In this document: in pieces, positions 1-9,386 of the stretch | How positions within the stretch are numbered: the first letter of the stretch is position 1 | Layout of the letters: each line of letters opens with the position of its first letter | Assembly (NCBI RefSeq): GCF_000143415.4 | Contig: NW_003314283.1 | Location: forward strand, 1,354,330-1,418,329 | DNA length: 64,000 nucleotides | Direction: 5' to 3' | Source of the DNA: Selaginella moellendorffii | Taxonomy: Eukaryota; Streptophyta; Lycopodiopsida; Selaginellales; Selaginellaceae | The notes under the pieces: model-generated | Told to the model about the DNA's origin: nothing | Database searches by the model: none | Seen by the model: only the letters and a program-made list of their open reading frames with translations | Program-made: the position numbers and the translations under genes

Positions 1-693
1 CTTGCAGCTTGTAGATGTCACCATGACCAAGAAGGTGCCACTTTTGCTGCAAAAAGAGCCTTGAACTTGCAGCCAAGACGCTCTGCACCATACCTCCTCT
101 TGGCCACAAGCTACTAGGCTATTTAAATTGTTGAAAATCTTCTAAATTACTTCTAAATTTTGTATAGCAAAATAAGAAATTGAGAAGGATTGTGGTTCAA
201 AAAACTTTTAAAGGCATAGAAAGGCTTGACAATATGGAACTTGTGTCATGTTGTATTTAAACTATATATGACAACTTGATCTTGAAGAATTTTGGAATAA
301 ACATGGTTTAAAAAATTAAAACCCTAAACCCGGACATATTCTTTCCGTATTTCTCGCATATCCCCTGTGTACGGTAGAATTTAATTTTCCCACCCACCGC
401 AGAAACATAAAACCTCACCGACCCGTGGCCTTCGCCAACCCCAGGCTGCCACGTGGCGATTTGAACGCTGTGAAAGAGTCCCTGGGGTTTTTGGAGAGCA
501 AACAAGAACACACCGGAGCATCGCAGCGCTCGCAAGATCTTCATTCTCTCTCTCGATTCATCGTCCTGCAGGGTGAGTGGTAAATTCTTGGACTGAAATC
601 TCGGGGATTTTGGCGCTGGAAGCAGGCATGGTGCCAAGAATCGTCGCCTAGGGATCCATCGCGCCGCGCCATCGACCGATCCCCTCCATCCCC
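1..693. other. 5' intergenic region of window
   Basis: No convincing coding sequence is seen. The first 300 bases are AT-rich, and composition becomes GC-richer from about 390 onward, as expected for the promoter and leader of the gene starting at 694. ORFs on the minus strand here are short and resemble nothing known. Confidence 0.6.
318..330 (+). promoter_or_regulatory. telo-box-like element (AAACCCTAAACC)
   Basis: The stretch reads aaaccctaaacc. This is the plant telo-box (AAACCCTAA) often found upstream of genes for translation and secretion machinery. It lies about 365 bp upstream of the SPC12 start codon, so a regulatory role is plausible but not shown. Confidence 0.4.
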
Positions 694-999
694 ATGGACT
701 GGAAAGATCCGCGGCTCACCGAGCAGATATTGCAGTACACGCTCATCTCCTCGGCGCTCATCGCGATCGCCGCGGGCTACCTCACCGCCTCGCTCAAGAC
801 GATGTTCCTCGTCTATGGCGGCTGCGTGTTCGTGACGCTGCTCGTCATCGTCCCCGACTGGCCCTACTTCTGCCGCCATCCCCGCGAGTGGATGACTCCA
901 AAGAGGGCCGACGCTCCGTTCCACCACCAGCAGCAGCGATCATCGCCGGGCCTGGAATCCATCCGAGAATCGGCGCTGGATGCCAGCAAGAGAGATTGA
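694..999 (+). CDS. SPCS1: Signal peptidase complex subunit 1 (SPC12)
   Basis: Single-exon gene of 101 aa. The N-terminal MDWKDPRLTEQ, two hydrophobic segments (about residues 15-32 and 36-53) joined by a short loop, and the PDWPYFCRHPREWMTP stretch after the second segment match the 12-kDa, non-catalytic subunit of the ER signal peptidase complex. Family knowledge: this subunit spans the ER membrane twice with both termini cytosolic and helps the complex select substrates. The length fits plant homologues (about 90-100 aa). The ATG at 694 gives the conserved N-terminus. The 3' tail beyond residue 70 is low-complexity and not conserved. A (TC)n tract follows in the 3' flank. Confidence 0.9.
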   Translation: MDWKDPRLTEQILQYTLISSALIAIAAGYLTASLKTMFLVYGGCVFVTLLVIVPDWPYFCRHPREWMTPKRADAPFHHQQQRSSPGLESIRESALDASKRD

Positions 1000-1022
1000 T
1001 TGATCGACGCTTTCCTCCTCTC

Positions 1023-1028
<6 letters not shown>

Positions 1029-1054
<26 letters not shown>
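1029..1054. repeat. (TC)n microsatellite
   Basis: Uninterrupted TC dinucleotides lie in the 3' flank of the SPC12 gene. Confidence 0.85.
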
Positions 1055-1335
1055 AGAGCTTTCTAATCCGATCCTGGCAAGAATAATCACCAAGAAGGAT
1101 TCGATTTCTCTTCGTCTTCTCGGGGATTTCTCCTCCCCCCTCCTCCCAGCGCTCCAGATTCATTGATTTCTTCGCCCCAGTACCAGCGCATCGTTGTTCT
1201 CTTTTAATGCTTGGCAGCCTTTCGCTCTGGTGGCCACTACCTGACATAAATTCAATGGAACCTTTTTTTATTTTTCTTTGTGAACGTTAGAACCCTAGAA
1301 ATGCGAAAGAGGAAGAACCCTAAATTTCGTTGGCT

Positions 1336-3898
1336 ATGGCGGAGGAGGAAGAAGGCGCGGGCTTCCACCTAGGGCAGCGCGTCCGGAGCGCGAGAGAGGC
1401 GCAGCAGCTCGGCACGGTGAGGTATGTCGGGCCAGTGGAGGGCTACGACGGGGTCTGGATTGGAGTGGATTGGGACAGCGGACAATCTCGCCACGACGGC
1501 TCCGTCAAAGGCGTTCGCTACTTCACCGCCAGCGGCGAGAAGTCGGGATCGCTCGTGAGGCCTTCGAATCTCAGCGCTGGGTGGAGTTTGCTCGAAGCTC
1601 TTGTCTCTAGGTACAAGATCAGCATGAGCAAAGACGATGCAGGTACTACATTTTCTTTTCTTTCTTTGCCAAGTGTGAACTGTGTGTGTTCTTCGTGGTG
1701 GCAGAGGATATGTATCTCATGTCTGTGAGGCAGAGAAAAGTTGCTGTGGAGCTCGTTGGGCAGAGCAAAGTGGAAGAGAAGCAAAAGAAGCTCAACGAGC
1801 TCCGCGCCGCATCGCTAGTCTTTGCCGGTGTTTCGTCACTCGGACCACCTGGAGAGATATCTTCTTCTGCTCCAAGTATGTCTTTTTGGCTTGCTTTCTT
1901 TCTTATCTGACAGTTTCATTGGGGTTGTTATCATGTCAGATATTGAAGAACTCGACTTGACGGGGAATCTGATCTCCGACTGGAACGTGAGTATTTAGCT
2001 CTACTTCTTTTTCTAGCATCTTTATGATCTACAGCTTGTTGCGTATAGTTTGTCACTTGTCTCTGCGAGGAGCTGCCGCGTTTGAGAGCCGTAGACCTCA
2101 GCTATAATCGAATTGATATCCGGCCAGAGATGCCACGGCCTCCTCTTAATTTGAGGACTGTTGTGCTGAATTACTGCTCTCTCTCTTGGGAACAGGTGCG
2201 CAACAGCGTTAGCGTTAGACCTTTTGTGAAAGTTTTTTGTAGGTTGACATGCTGAGCAAGTCGCTGCCGTTTGTGGAGGAGCTCCATCTTCGACATAACA
2301 ATATCCGTCTCTTACAGGTTTGTGCTCTACGTTATTTCCTTGCTTTTCAATTCTGTGAATAATGCGTGTATGCTCTAGACTTCTGGCGAAGCAGTTGAGG
2401 GATTTGAGGAGCTCCGGGTTCTCAACCTTGAAGGCAACAGCCTTGAAAGTTGGGACGAAATGATGAAGCTATCAAGCCTCAGAAGGTAGTCTTCTGTTTC
2501 ATTTTCTTGGGAGTAAGCTGACTGGCCGTCTGCAGCTTGAAGACTCTAAACGTCTCTGGAAATGCGATCACCAAAGTTTCCTATCCGGAAAACATAAAAG
2601 ACCAGTGGCCTTTCTTGCAACTATCATGTCTTCTTCTAGGTATGTTTCTCGTTTCTTATTTCACTCCTAATTTACTTTATGTTCTGGATGTAAGGAAAGA
2701 ATCAATTGGCAGACTGGGAGTCTGTGGATGCTCTTGACAAGTTTCCCAATCTCACGGTAGTCATCATGCATTATACTTTGGATTTTCTTTTATAACAAGT
2801 GCCTGTAGGAAGTAAGGCTGAGCGAGAATCCAATAGCAGATACAAGCAAAGGTGGTGCACCAAGATACGTTTTAGTAGCCCGGCTCAGCAAAATAACTGT
2901 TCTCAACGGGAGTGAAGTAAAGCAATGTGTCAATTATGCTCGGTTGTAATTGGTATCTTACAGGTCAAACCACGGGAAAGGAAAGACTCGGAGATCAGGC
3001 GAGTATAATAACCAGTATGATAGACCTCACANNNNNNNNNNNNNNNNNNNNNNNNNNNNNNNNNNNNNNNNNNNNNNNNNNNNNNNNNNNNNNNNNNNNN
3101 NNNNNNNNNNNNNNNNNNNNNNNNNNNNNNNCTCACAGCTCAAGGTGTCTACTGCAGATATGTCCGTCACGTTCTCAATACTATGACGCCAGGCGAAGAC
3201 ATCAGAAGATCTCATCCAAGGCAAGCAGTGTGTTTTCGGCATCCGTGTTAGTTGTTGTTTTTTCTCTCTTTTTGTTTTTTTTTTTTTTTTTTGGTCTGCA
3301 GGTTCGAGCAGTTGAAGAAACAGTATGATATTTCAGAAGAATCGGTGCCACAAGCTGGGTCACAATCATCTCAAAATATGGCGGCTAGCCTCATAAGTAA
3401 GCTCGTCTTTTTACCTCGATTACATGTGACTTCACGTTTGCTATTTACTTGCAGCAATTACGATCAAATGCGTTGCTGCCAGCCTAGGAGAAATCGCACC
3501 AGTGACTAGAAAGCTTCCTGGTTCGATGACGGTATTGCGTGGTGCATATTTTGCAGCGAAAACGATTGCTTGCGTGTATTGCAGGTCGGTAAGCTGAAGC
3601 TGCTTTGCGAGGCTTTGTTCAAGCTGAAAGCAACAAAGCAACGTCTTTTTTTGGAGGAAAAGGTCGTGCTCTTCCTCGCTTTCATTCACGACAATTGTCG
3701 TACTGATTGCCGCTTCTACACAGGAGAGCCCGCTGCCGCTTCCTCTCGATGACGACCTGGAGAGCCTCGGAAACATTGGATTTGGACAACAGGGTGTTAT
3801 TCTAATGGAAGAATGTAAGCATCGCGTTGCAGGTCTTGGTATCATCCAAAGGACGTGCCAATTTAAACTTACCCTTTTTCATATTTCTTTCAGGTTGA
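1336..3898 (+). CDS. TBCE: Tubulin-folding cofactor E
   Basis: Sixteen coding exons can be joined in frame: 1336-1642, 1705-1875, 1940-1986, 2049-2195, 2243-2317, 2379-2485, 2536-2639, 2695-2756, 2809-2916, 2964-2998, 3158-3220, 3302-3396, 3455-3531, 3585-3662, 3724-3814, 3894-3898. They give about 523 aa, close to the roughly 530 aa usual in plants. An N-terminal CAP-Gly domain (GTVRYVGPVEGYDGVWIGV) binds tubulin. A central leucine-rich repeat array includes LNLEGNSLESW and LSENPIADT. The C-terminus is ubiquitin-like. The protein acts in the cytosol, releasing alpha-tubulin for alpha/beta dimer assembly; loss in Arabidopsis (PFIFFERLING) is lethal. The introns after 2998 and 3220 use GC donors. 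The 100-N gap lies within the intron after 2998, so the coding sequence is complete. Confidence 0.9.
3032..3131. other. assembly gap (100 N)
   Basis: Exactly 100 N, a conventional placeholder. It falls in a TBCE intron, and the exons either side join in frame. Confidence 0.98.
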
Positions 3899-4266
3899 AT
3901 GCGATGTGCCGTGTTGGTGAGTGCAACTAAATTTTCAGCACATCGTCATCATCCTCGGCATCGCATTGGTGTTGTTACTGTAAACAAAAGGATGACTCTC
4001 CGTGTGCAACGATGCTCGTGCTCTTTTTTTACAATTTTTTCTTTTCTTTCCGTGCCACAGATTTGTGTCCCTCCTCATTATTTACATGATCCGCAAGAAC
4101 CGGAAGCATATCCCGATGACCAGTTGCGCTGGAGGAAGTAAAGTTCCGAGTCCATTGGATTTCTACTCCAGCACAAATTTTCTTTCTCCATGGAAGGTAA
4201 CTGCTTCGCAAGCTCGACTTGCTCACACTTTTCGTTCTTGCAGCAGCGAGTGAAGTCTAGAGCAAC

Positions 4267-4617
4267 ATGTCTAGAGATCTCCGCGATAGTCACGCTCCAC
4301 CCTGTGGAGACAATCAAGACTCTTGCGTCGATTCGCCAATGCCGTACTTGGTGGCGGCACTGGGAGCCATGCTGCTGCTCGTGGTCCTCACACAGACACT
4401 GCGGCTTATTTCGTATCTCCGGACCTCCCAGAATCTTAGAGCCGCCGCTAGTGCCCAGCAGCATCTCCAGCTCCGGCCAGCCGCGGGAGATGACCACCAA
4501 CAGGTCGAGAGCAAGTTGACACCAGGCCAGTGCCGTGAAATCGTTGTCATCATGGCTGGTGACGAAGCTCCCACTTTCCTCGCAGAGCCAACGAGAGTGG
4601 AAACGCCTACTCGGTAG
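4267..4617 (+). CDS. GLUTAMINE DUMPER-like membrane protein
   Basis: Single exon, 116 aa. One transmembrane segment (about residues 27-48) begins with the SPMPYL motif, and the C-terminal cytosolic part carries VVIMAGDEAPTFLAEP. Both match the plant GLUTAMINE DUMPER (GDU) family, whose hallmarks are one N-terminal membrane span and a VIMAG motif. In Arabidopsis, GDU proteins stimulate amino-acid export and interact with RING ubiquitin ligases of the LOG2 type. The length matches GDU proteins (about 110-160 aa). The gene sits between TBCE and a kinase, all on the same strand. The family call rests on the paired membrane segment and VIMAG motif. Substrate and function here are inferred. Confidence 0.8.
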   Translation: MSRDLRDSHAPPCGDNQDSCVDSPMPYLVAALGAMLLLVVLTQTLRLISYLRTSQNLRAAASAQQHLQLRPAAGDDHQQVESKLTPGQCREIVVIMAGDEAPTFLAEPTRVETPTR

Positions 4618-4963
4618 TTCTTAACACTGGATCCTGTTCTTGACAACCAAAATCACGAAAGTTCCTCGTCCAAGAGGTACTTTTTGTCTTTCCATTGATT
4701 TCTCTTGTGCTATTGTTAACAACAATTACGCTCTTGTTTTGGAGGATAATCTGCCGACCAGAATAGTTTAAGAGCAAACAAGGCTGTGGCAGATGTTGGC
4801 AAGTTCTTGAGTGTCTTGGAGCTAGAATAGCCGGCCGAGATTTTCTTTGTCCGTTTTGATAAGTCTAAACCATTTAGAAACACTCGTTCGGTTTCCCAGG
4901 TCCTGTTCGTGCCTCGTGATTTATACCAGGCACCGAGGAGTTTACTTCTGTGCCTCTGCCAAA

Positions 4964-6169
4964 ATGCTTCCAGCACAGAGCGCGTTCTTGCGGATGTTTT
5001 GCTGCCATGGGCCTCTCACCAGGTAAGCTTCTTACTCTAGATTTCTAAATCGCCTAAAAAATCTTCTCTCCTGTCCTCATAGTTACCAGGAAGATCACAA
5101 AGGAGGCGGCTCGAGCTGGAGGATCTTCACATTCAAGGAACTTATCAATGCTACTAGCAACTTCTCGGACGATCGAAAGCTTGGAGAAGGTGGCTTTGGC
5201 AGCGTTTTTTGGGGACAACTTAGTGATGGTACTCAGGTAAGCTATCATGGCAAAAGAAAAGACTGCGCTAAACTCATTCGTATCTATAATAGATTGCAGT
5301 CAAGAGATTGAAGAACCTGACCACCACAAACGAGATGGCATTTGCGGTGGAAGTCGAGACATTGGGACGCGTCCAGCACAGAAATCTTCTAAAGCTCCGC
5401 GGCTACTGCACAGACGGCCAAGAGCGCATCATCGTCTACGATTACATGCCGAACTTGAGCCTCCTGTCACACCTCCATGGAAAGCTCGGCTCCAGCGCGT
5501 GCTTAAGCTGGCCGAAGAGGGTGAAAATCGCGATGGGATCCGCGGAAGCAATCGAGTAAGTTCATGGCTTTTCTTGATATCTTTGTCTAACTTTGCATTG
5601 CCAGATACTTGCATCACGATGCGAACCCCCACATCATCCACAGGGACGTGAAAGCCAGCAACGTTCTCATCGACGCCAACTTCGAGGCACAGATCGCCGA
5701 CTTTGGCTTCGCCAAGTTCGTCCCGGAGGGAGTGACTCACATGACCACCCGAGTGAAAGGAACGCTGGGATACTTGGCCCCAGAGTACGCGATGTGGGGG
5801 AAGGTGTCCGAGAGCTGCGACGTCTACAGCTTCGGGATCCTGCTGCTGGAGCTCATCAGCGGGCGGAAGCCGATCGAGAAGATGGGGTCGGGAATGAAGC
5901 GCACCATCGTCGAGTGGGCCGCGCCGCTCGTGTTCCAGGGGAAGTTCGAGGACCTGGTGGATCCCAAGCTCCAGGGGAAGTTCAGCATGCTCCAGCTCAA
6001 GAAGCTGGTTCACGCGGCCACCTTGTGCGCGCAGAGCAATCCGGAGAACAGACCCACGATGCGAGAGGTGGTGGCCATCCTGAAAGAAAAGCGTCTAGAC
6101 ATGACCTCTGGGAGTTTCCGGATGGACACTGTGAAGTATAGACAAGAACTCTTGGATGAAGAAGACTAA
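4964..6169 (+). CDS. Receptor-like cytoplasmic kinase (PTI1-like Ser/Thr kinase)
   Basis: Four exons join in frame: 4964-5022, 5083-5236, 5293-5555, 5605-6169, giving about 346 aa. There is no signal peptide or membrane span. The short N-terminus contains a CC pair (FCCHGP), possibly acylated. Kinase motifs are complete: glycine loop [12 protein letters not shown] lysine in IAVKRL, catalytic HRDVKASN (an RD kinase), DFG in ADFGFAK, and APEYAMWG with the [12 protein letters not shown] helix. The sequence most resembles the PTI1-like kinases of the Arabidopsis At3g15890 type, cytosolic or plasma-membrane-attached signalling kinases. The start could instead be the second ATG at 4994, which would begin MFCCHG. 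The stop codon lies inside a hairpin-forming repeat. Confidence 0.85.
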
Positions 6170-6345
6170 GAAGTAGTTCCTGGAACTCCTGGAAGAAACT
6201 ACTTCTTAGACTTCTTCCAGAGAGTTTTTTTGTTTCCAAGTCTATGGCTTTACAAAGGCCAGAACTCCTGGATGAAGAAGACTTAAGTTTGTTCTTCATC
6301 TAGAGAGTTTTTTCCCAAGTGTATAAGTTTGTCAAGCAAAGAAAT
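6146..6345 (+). repeat. nested direct and inverted repeats at the kinase 3' end
   Basis: Bases 6161-6178 (containing the TAA stop at 6167) are complementary to 6197-6214 with one mismatch, an 18-bp stem with an 18-nt loop. The last codons of the CDS (from about 6146) recur in the 3' UTR near 6261-6282, and the following agagagtttttt tract is also duplicated. Confidence 0.8.
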
Positions 6346-6392
6346 TTTTTTTCCAAGTGTGGAACTTCGAGGGATTAGGGTTCTTGTTTGCG

Positions 6393-6728
6393 ATGGACAA
6401 CGCTGGTGGATCAGGCGCTGGTGGAAGTGGGGTCTTGGCTCCGCCACCGCCGATTGAGCCAGTGACTTACATGTGTGGAGGTGAGCGGCGCCATGTTTTA
6501 CTTCGCTTGGTGTGGGTTTTTAGATCTTTTTGTTTGCTAGATTGTGGAACCGACAATTCGCTCAAGCCTGGGGATGTGATACAGTGCCGGGAATGCGGCT
6601 ATCGCATCCTCTACAAGAAGAGAACTCGAAGGAGTAAGCGAATCTCTTGTTTGTTGTGGTTTTAGAGCTTTCCATTCGCTCATCTCGGCTCTTGGGTGAT
6701 TGCAGTTGTGCAGTATGAAGCACGCTAG
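6393..6728 (+). CDS. RPB12: RNA polymerase I/II/III shared subunit RPB12 (RPABC4)
   Basis: Three exons, 6393-6480, 6541-6633 and 6706-6728, give about 67 aa. The zinc-ribbon pattern C-x2-C (MCGDCG) and C-x2-C (CRECG), then [11 protein letters not shown] and the terminal IVQYEAR, are nearly invariant in RPB12 of all eukaryotes. This is a small structural subunit shared by the three nuclear RNA polymerases and needed for assembly. The N-terminus has a Gly/Pro-rich extension of about 20 residues before the conserved VTYMCG, variable in the family. The start is the only in-frame ATG upstream. Confidence 0.95.
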
Positions 6729-7015
6729 GCGGCAAAACTCATCCTTTTCGCATGAATCTTAAAGACGATACTGTTCTTTCTCGATCTCCTCGATCTCTCT
6801 CACATCCTCTAGGTACTGTGCTGCGTGTTGTTTTGATAGTAATGGAAGCCCACTAAAGTGGAAGTCCACTTTCTGGAAAAATGCATGAAAGGTGTCACGT
6901 ATCAATCAAGTGTTTAGGTACTTCAAAATTGCCCAAGATGGGCATCTTTATTTTTTATAAAGAATGATGGAAGAATGAATATGATGGAGCAATCTTTCAA
7001 AACTTTGGTCTTGGC

Positions 7016-8578
7016 CTAGAGCTTTGACATCATGCTAACCTGCTTGTAGTGGCTGGGTCTGCTGTCTGGATACGTCACAAGCACCATCCTGTAGCCTTCA
7101 CGCTTGAGAAGCAACTGTTGACTCAACTCGAGTTGCTCACAGGCCATTTCTCCGGCATGCACACTTGAACCTCGGATGACTTTGGAGTGGAGGAGCATGA
7201 ACTTGCCATCTGCCAGCTCCACCACCGCGTTGTGCCATGGCGTTGGGATGTGGAAGTTCTTCTCCTCGGAAGAACGCTGGGCTGCCACAAGAGAGGAATG
7301 GATGATGTTGATACCATACTTGGGACCTCGATTTGGATGCGGATGGATGGAGATGCGCAGCTGCAACGGGAAGAGCCACTCCACCATGGCCGAGTATGCA
7401 CGGTTCCTGAGGATCATGAGGAAGGCAACCTGGCTGCACAGCTTCTTCTTGGCCGACTTTGACGGGAGATTCTTGCAACTCTTGTGTTCGTACAAGTCCT
7501 CGAGCATGAACCTGGAGAAGCCACGATAAAGATTGCGTGTCTCCGGGTCATCCTTGATCTCCTTGGTGACAGTTGACTCGTCACAGCCAAACAAGCACAT
7601 GAGAGCTCGCCTGGCATTCTCTGCATTGGCGGTGAGCTCGGTAGCAACAGGATGCTCCACGGTGGTGTTGGAGATGAGCTTCGTAATGCTGTCCTCACTG
7701 TGGTTGTCCAGCAGAAACTCATCCAGGCGAAAGAAATTGACCAAGCCCGGATACAAGTTGTGTGCCATCTCCCAAAACATCTCGCCATAAGAATCCACAG
7801 CAGCGTCGTCCGAGCCGACGAGATCGGAGAAGACATGGCCATCCGAGACGACGTTGTAATGCACGCCTGGAGCATACACGGCCTTGATGAGATCCGCAAC
7901 AATCTTCATGGAATGGATGGCCAGCTCCTCGGCCTTGTCGGGGAACTTTCCCAGAGTCTTGTCGGGATTACACGACTTGACTGGAAATGCCGGCAAGATG
8001 AACTCGAGTGGGATATTTCTTGCGACGTGGTACCTCACCTTGTCCGCAAACCTCTGCTTGCCCCCACTTGTGAACCACTGGTCGTGCTTTGGAAAGTGGA
8101 TGTAATTCCTCTCGATGATGTCCACAATTTGGGAGGTGATATCGTCCACCTCTTGAGGTGTGTGCGAGCTGAAGGACTCCAGGAGGCAATCTCTGGTCAT
8201 GACGCTAGTGTCCAGCAGCAGAGAGGCCAGGTAGCTCATCTCGCTCTCCACTGTGCCCGCGGGATCCTGCATGAAGGCAACGCCCTCGAATCCGTTGCCA
8301 ATATATCTCTCGTAGACAGTGGCTGTCCACTCCTGATCATCTGCTGCTCCAAGCATGGAAATCGTGTATCTGTTGATCTCTGGAGCAATAGACCGTGTGG
8401 CTTGCTTGGCCGCCTCTAAATCTTCTTCTGTGCTCACAACCATGGAGGAAAACATGAAGTCACTACTCTGAGCGGTAGAAACAGGGACATATCTTGACGC
8501 AGACTGTGAGATGAATGCAACCTCGCCATTCTCCCTGTGAATATACAAGAATGCAATCTTGTCCTTGGGATAAGCCAT
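7016..8578 (-). CDS. DIT1-like: DIT1/PvcA-family isocyanide synthase-like protein, copy A
   Basis: Intronless, 520 aa. The central and C-terminal parts match the pyoverdine/dityrosine biosynthesis family (PF05141): LPAFPVKSCNPDKTLG, then VSDGHVFSDLV and DSYGEMFWEMAH, then ISIHPHPNRGPKYGI and TPWHNAVVELADG. Known members are bacterial PvcA/IsnA, which turn the amino group of Tyr or Trp into an isonitrile using ribulose-5-phosphate, and yeast DIT1, which makes the formyl-tyrosine precursor of the spore-wall dityrosine layer. The first ~130 residues (KDKIAFLYI...) are an extension I do not recognise. I start at ATG 8578 because the other copies begin at the same place (MAFPKDKIAF); the frame stays open upstream only with a TTG start. 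Compared with copies B-D there is a divergent stretch at DDQEW and DPAGTVESE and a different C-terminus. The substrate is unknown. Confidence 0.85.
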   Translation of the reverse strand: MAYPKDKIAFLYIHRENGEVAFISQSASRYVPVSTAQSSDFMFSSMVVSTEEDLEAAKQATRSIAPEINRYTISMLGAADDQEWTATVYERYIGNGFEGVAFMQDPAGTVESEMSYLASLLLDTSVMTRDCLLESFSSHTPQEVDDITSQIVDIIERNYIHFPKHDQWFTSGGKQRFADKVRYHVARNIPLEFILPAFPVKSCNPDKTLGKFPDKAEELAIHSMKIVADLIKAVYAPGVHYNVVSDGHVFSDLVGSDDAAVDSYGEMFWEMAHNLYPGLVNFFRLDEFLLDNHSEDSITKLISNTTVEHPVATELTANAENARRALMCLFGCDESTVTKEIKDDPETRNLYRGFSRFMLEDLYEHKSCKNLPSKSAKKKLCSQVAFLMILRNRAYSAMVEWLFPLQLRISIHPHPNRGPKYGINIIHSSLVAAQRSSEEKNFHIPTPWHNAVVELADGKFMLLHSKVIRGSSVHAGEMACEQLELSQQLLLKREGYRMVLVTYPDSRPSHYKQVSMMSKL

Positions 8579-9386
8579 GACTCTGAGTTCGTCACTGAGA
8601 AATTCAGGTCGAGCTAAATCGTCAAGTGCCAGTGGTGTGGATCTTAGGAGCCCGAGTCTTTTATACGGGAAAACCAAAGGTTCGTCTATCTTTGACTGAC
8701 GTGATATTTGAAAACGTCTTGTCGAGGGAAGATTCCCTGTAAAGTAACGTCAAAGTCGGCTCCTTCAATGCATGTTTTGTGATAAGCACATTGGATCCTG
8801 CGTATAAAGAATTGCAAAATGAATGTTCTTCGAAGCCAAGATTATGCTTCAAGCTAGAACTAGGTCTCTAGCAAGCGATCACAGTAAAAGTTGTCAAGCA
8901 TTACCGTGTTGCTTGTACCATTTTTGGGAATCATCCTCTTTCGCTATAAGCACGTGTAAAATAGTTTATGCTTGCCTTAAAGGACCATTAGAACCATGCA
9001 AAGTTTTGCAAACACATGGATCCAACGTGCTTATCGCAAAACCATTTGTTTCGAATAAGCAACAGGGATGTCCTGCGTGGGCCATCCCAATGCAATGGAT
9101 AATTCAACGTTCATTCAGCCGAGTAAGTTATGGAAAGTTTTGTAATGCTTCAGATTCAAACTTCCTAGTGTCCAAAAAGATTTTATTTTTCTACCTTACT
9201 GTAGGCCCAAGTATATCTGATATCTCATCTGCGTAAGCTGTAGGATGTCTTAAGCCCTCTTGCTTTGCTAATAAATAAACAACTGCGCAACAACACTGTA
9301 CATTTTGAAACTCTTAGATCTTTCCAATAGCACATTGCCCTAATTTTAGGGTTTCCTAGTGTTAAGCTTCCAAACTCCTGATTTCC
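8579..9386. promoter_or_regulatory. shared divergent promoter region between copies A and B
   Basis: 808 bp separate the divergent ATGs of copies A and B. No ORF is supported. The same region is repeated nearly unchanged at 22638-23446, apart from small indels (for example near 9000 and 23355). Its conservation fits a bidirectional control region, but conservation may only reflect recent duplication. Confidence 0.6.
8658..8664 (-). promoter_or_regulatory. TATA box for copy A
   Basis: On the minus strand this reads TATAAAA, about 80 bp upstream of the ATG at 8578. This would give a leader of roughly 50 nt. Confidence 0.5.

Noticed and set aside
5593-6141. 182-codon ORF overlapping the kinase gene in another frame
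   Set aside because: The kinase frame has all catalytic motifs and joins across introns. This is a shadow.
6855-6872. Small palindrome (aaagtgga / tccacttt) between RPB12 and copy A
   Set aside because: An 8-bp stem is expected by chance at this scale, and eukaryotic genes do not use such terminators.
7652-8419. Long antisense ORF (255 codons, +) opposite copy A, with equivalents opposite B, C and D
   Set aside because: It mirrors the conserved sense gene in every copy, has no family resemblance and no ATG context of its own. It is a shadow of biased codon use.
7016-8578. First impression of a lipoxygenase-type enzyme for the repeated gene
   Set aside because: No lipoxygenase iron-ligand histidine cluster. 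The LPAFPxKSxNxxKxLG and SDGxVFSD motifs are those of DIT1/PvcA.
8579-8677. N-terminal extension of copy A to 8677
   Set aside because: It would begin with TTG. The ATG at 8578 matches the start of the other copies, and a TATA box lies inside the extension.
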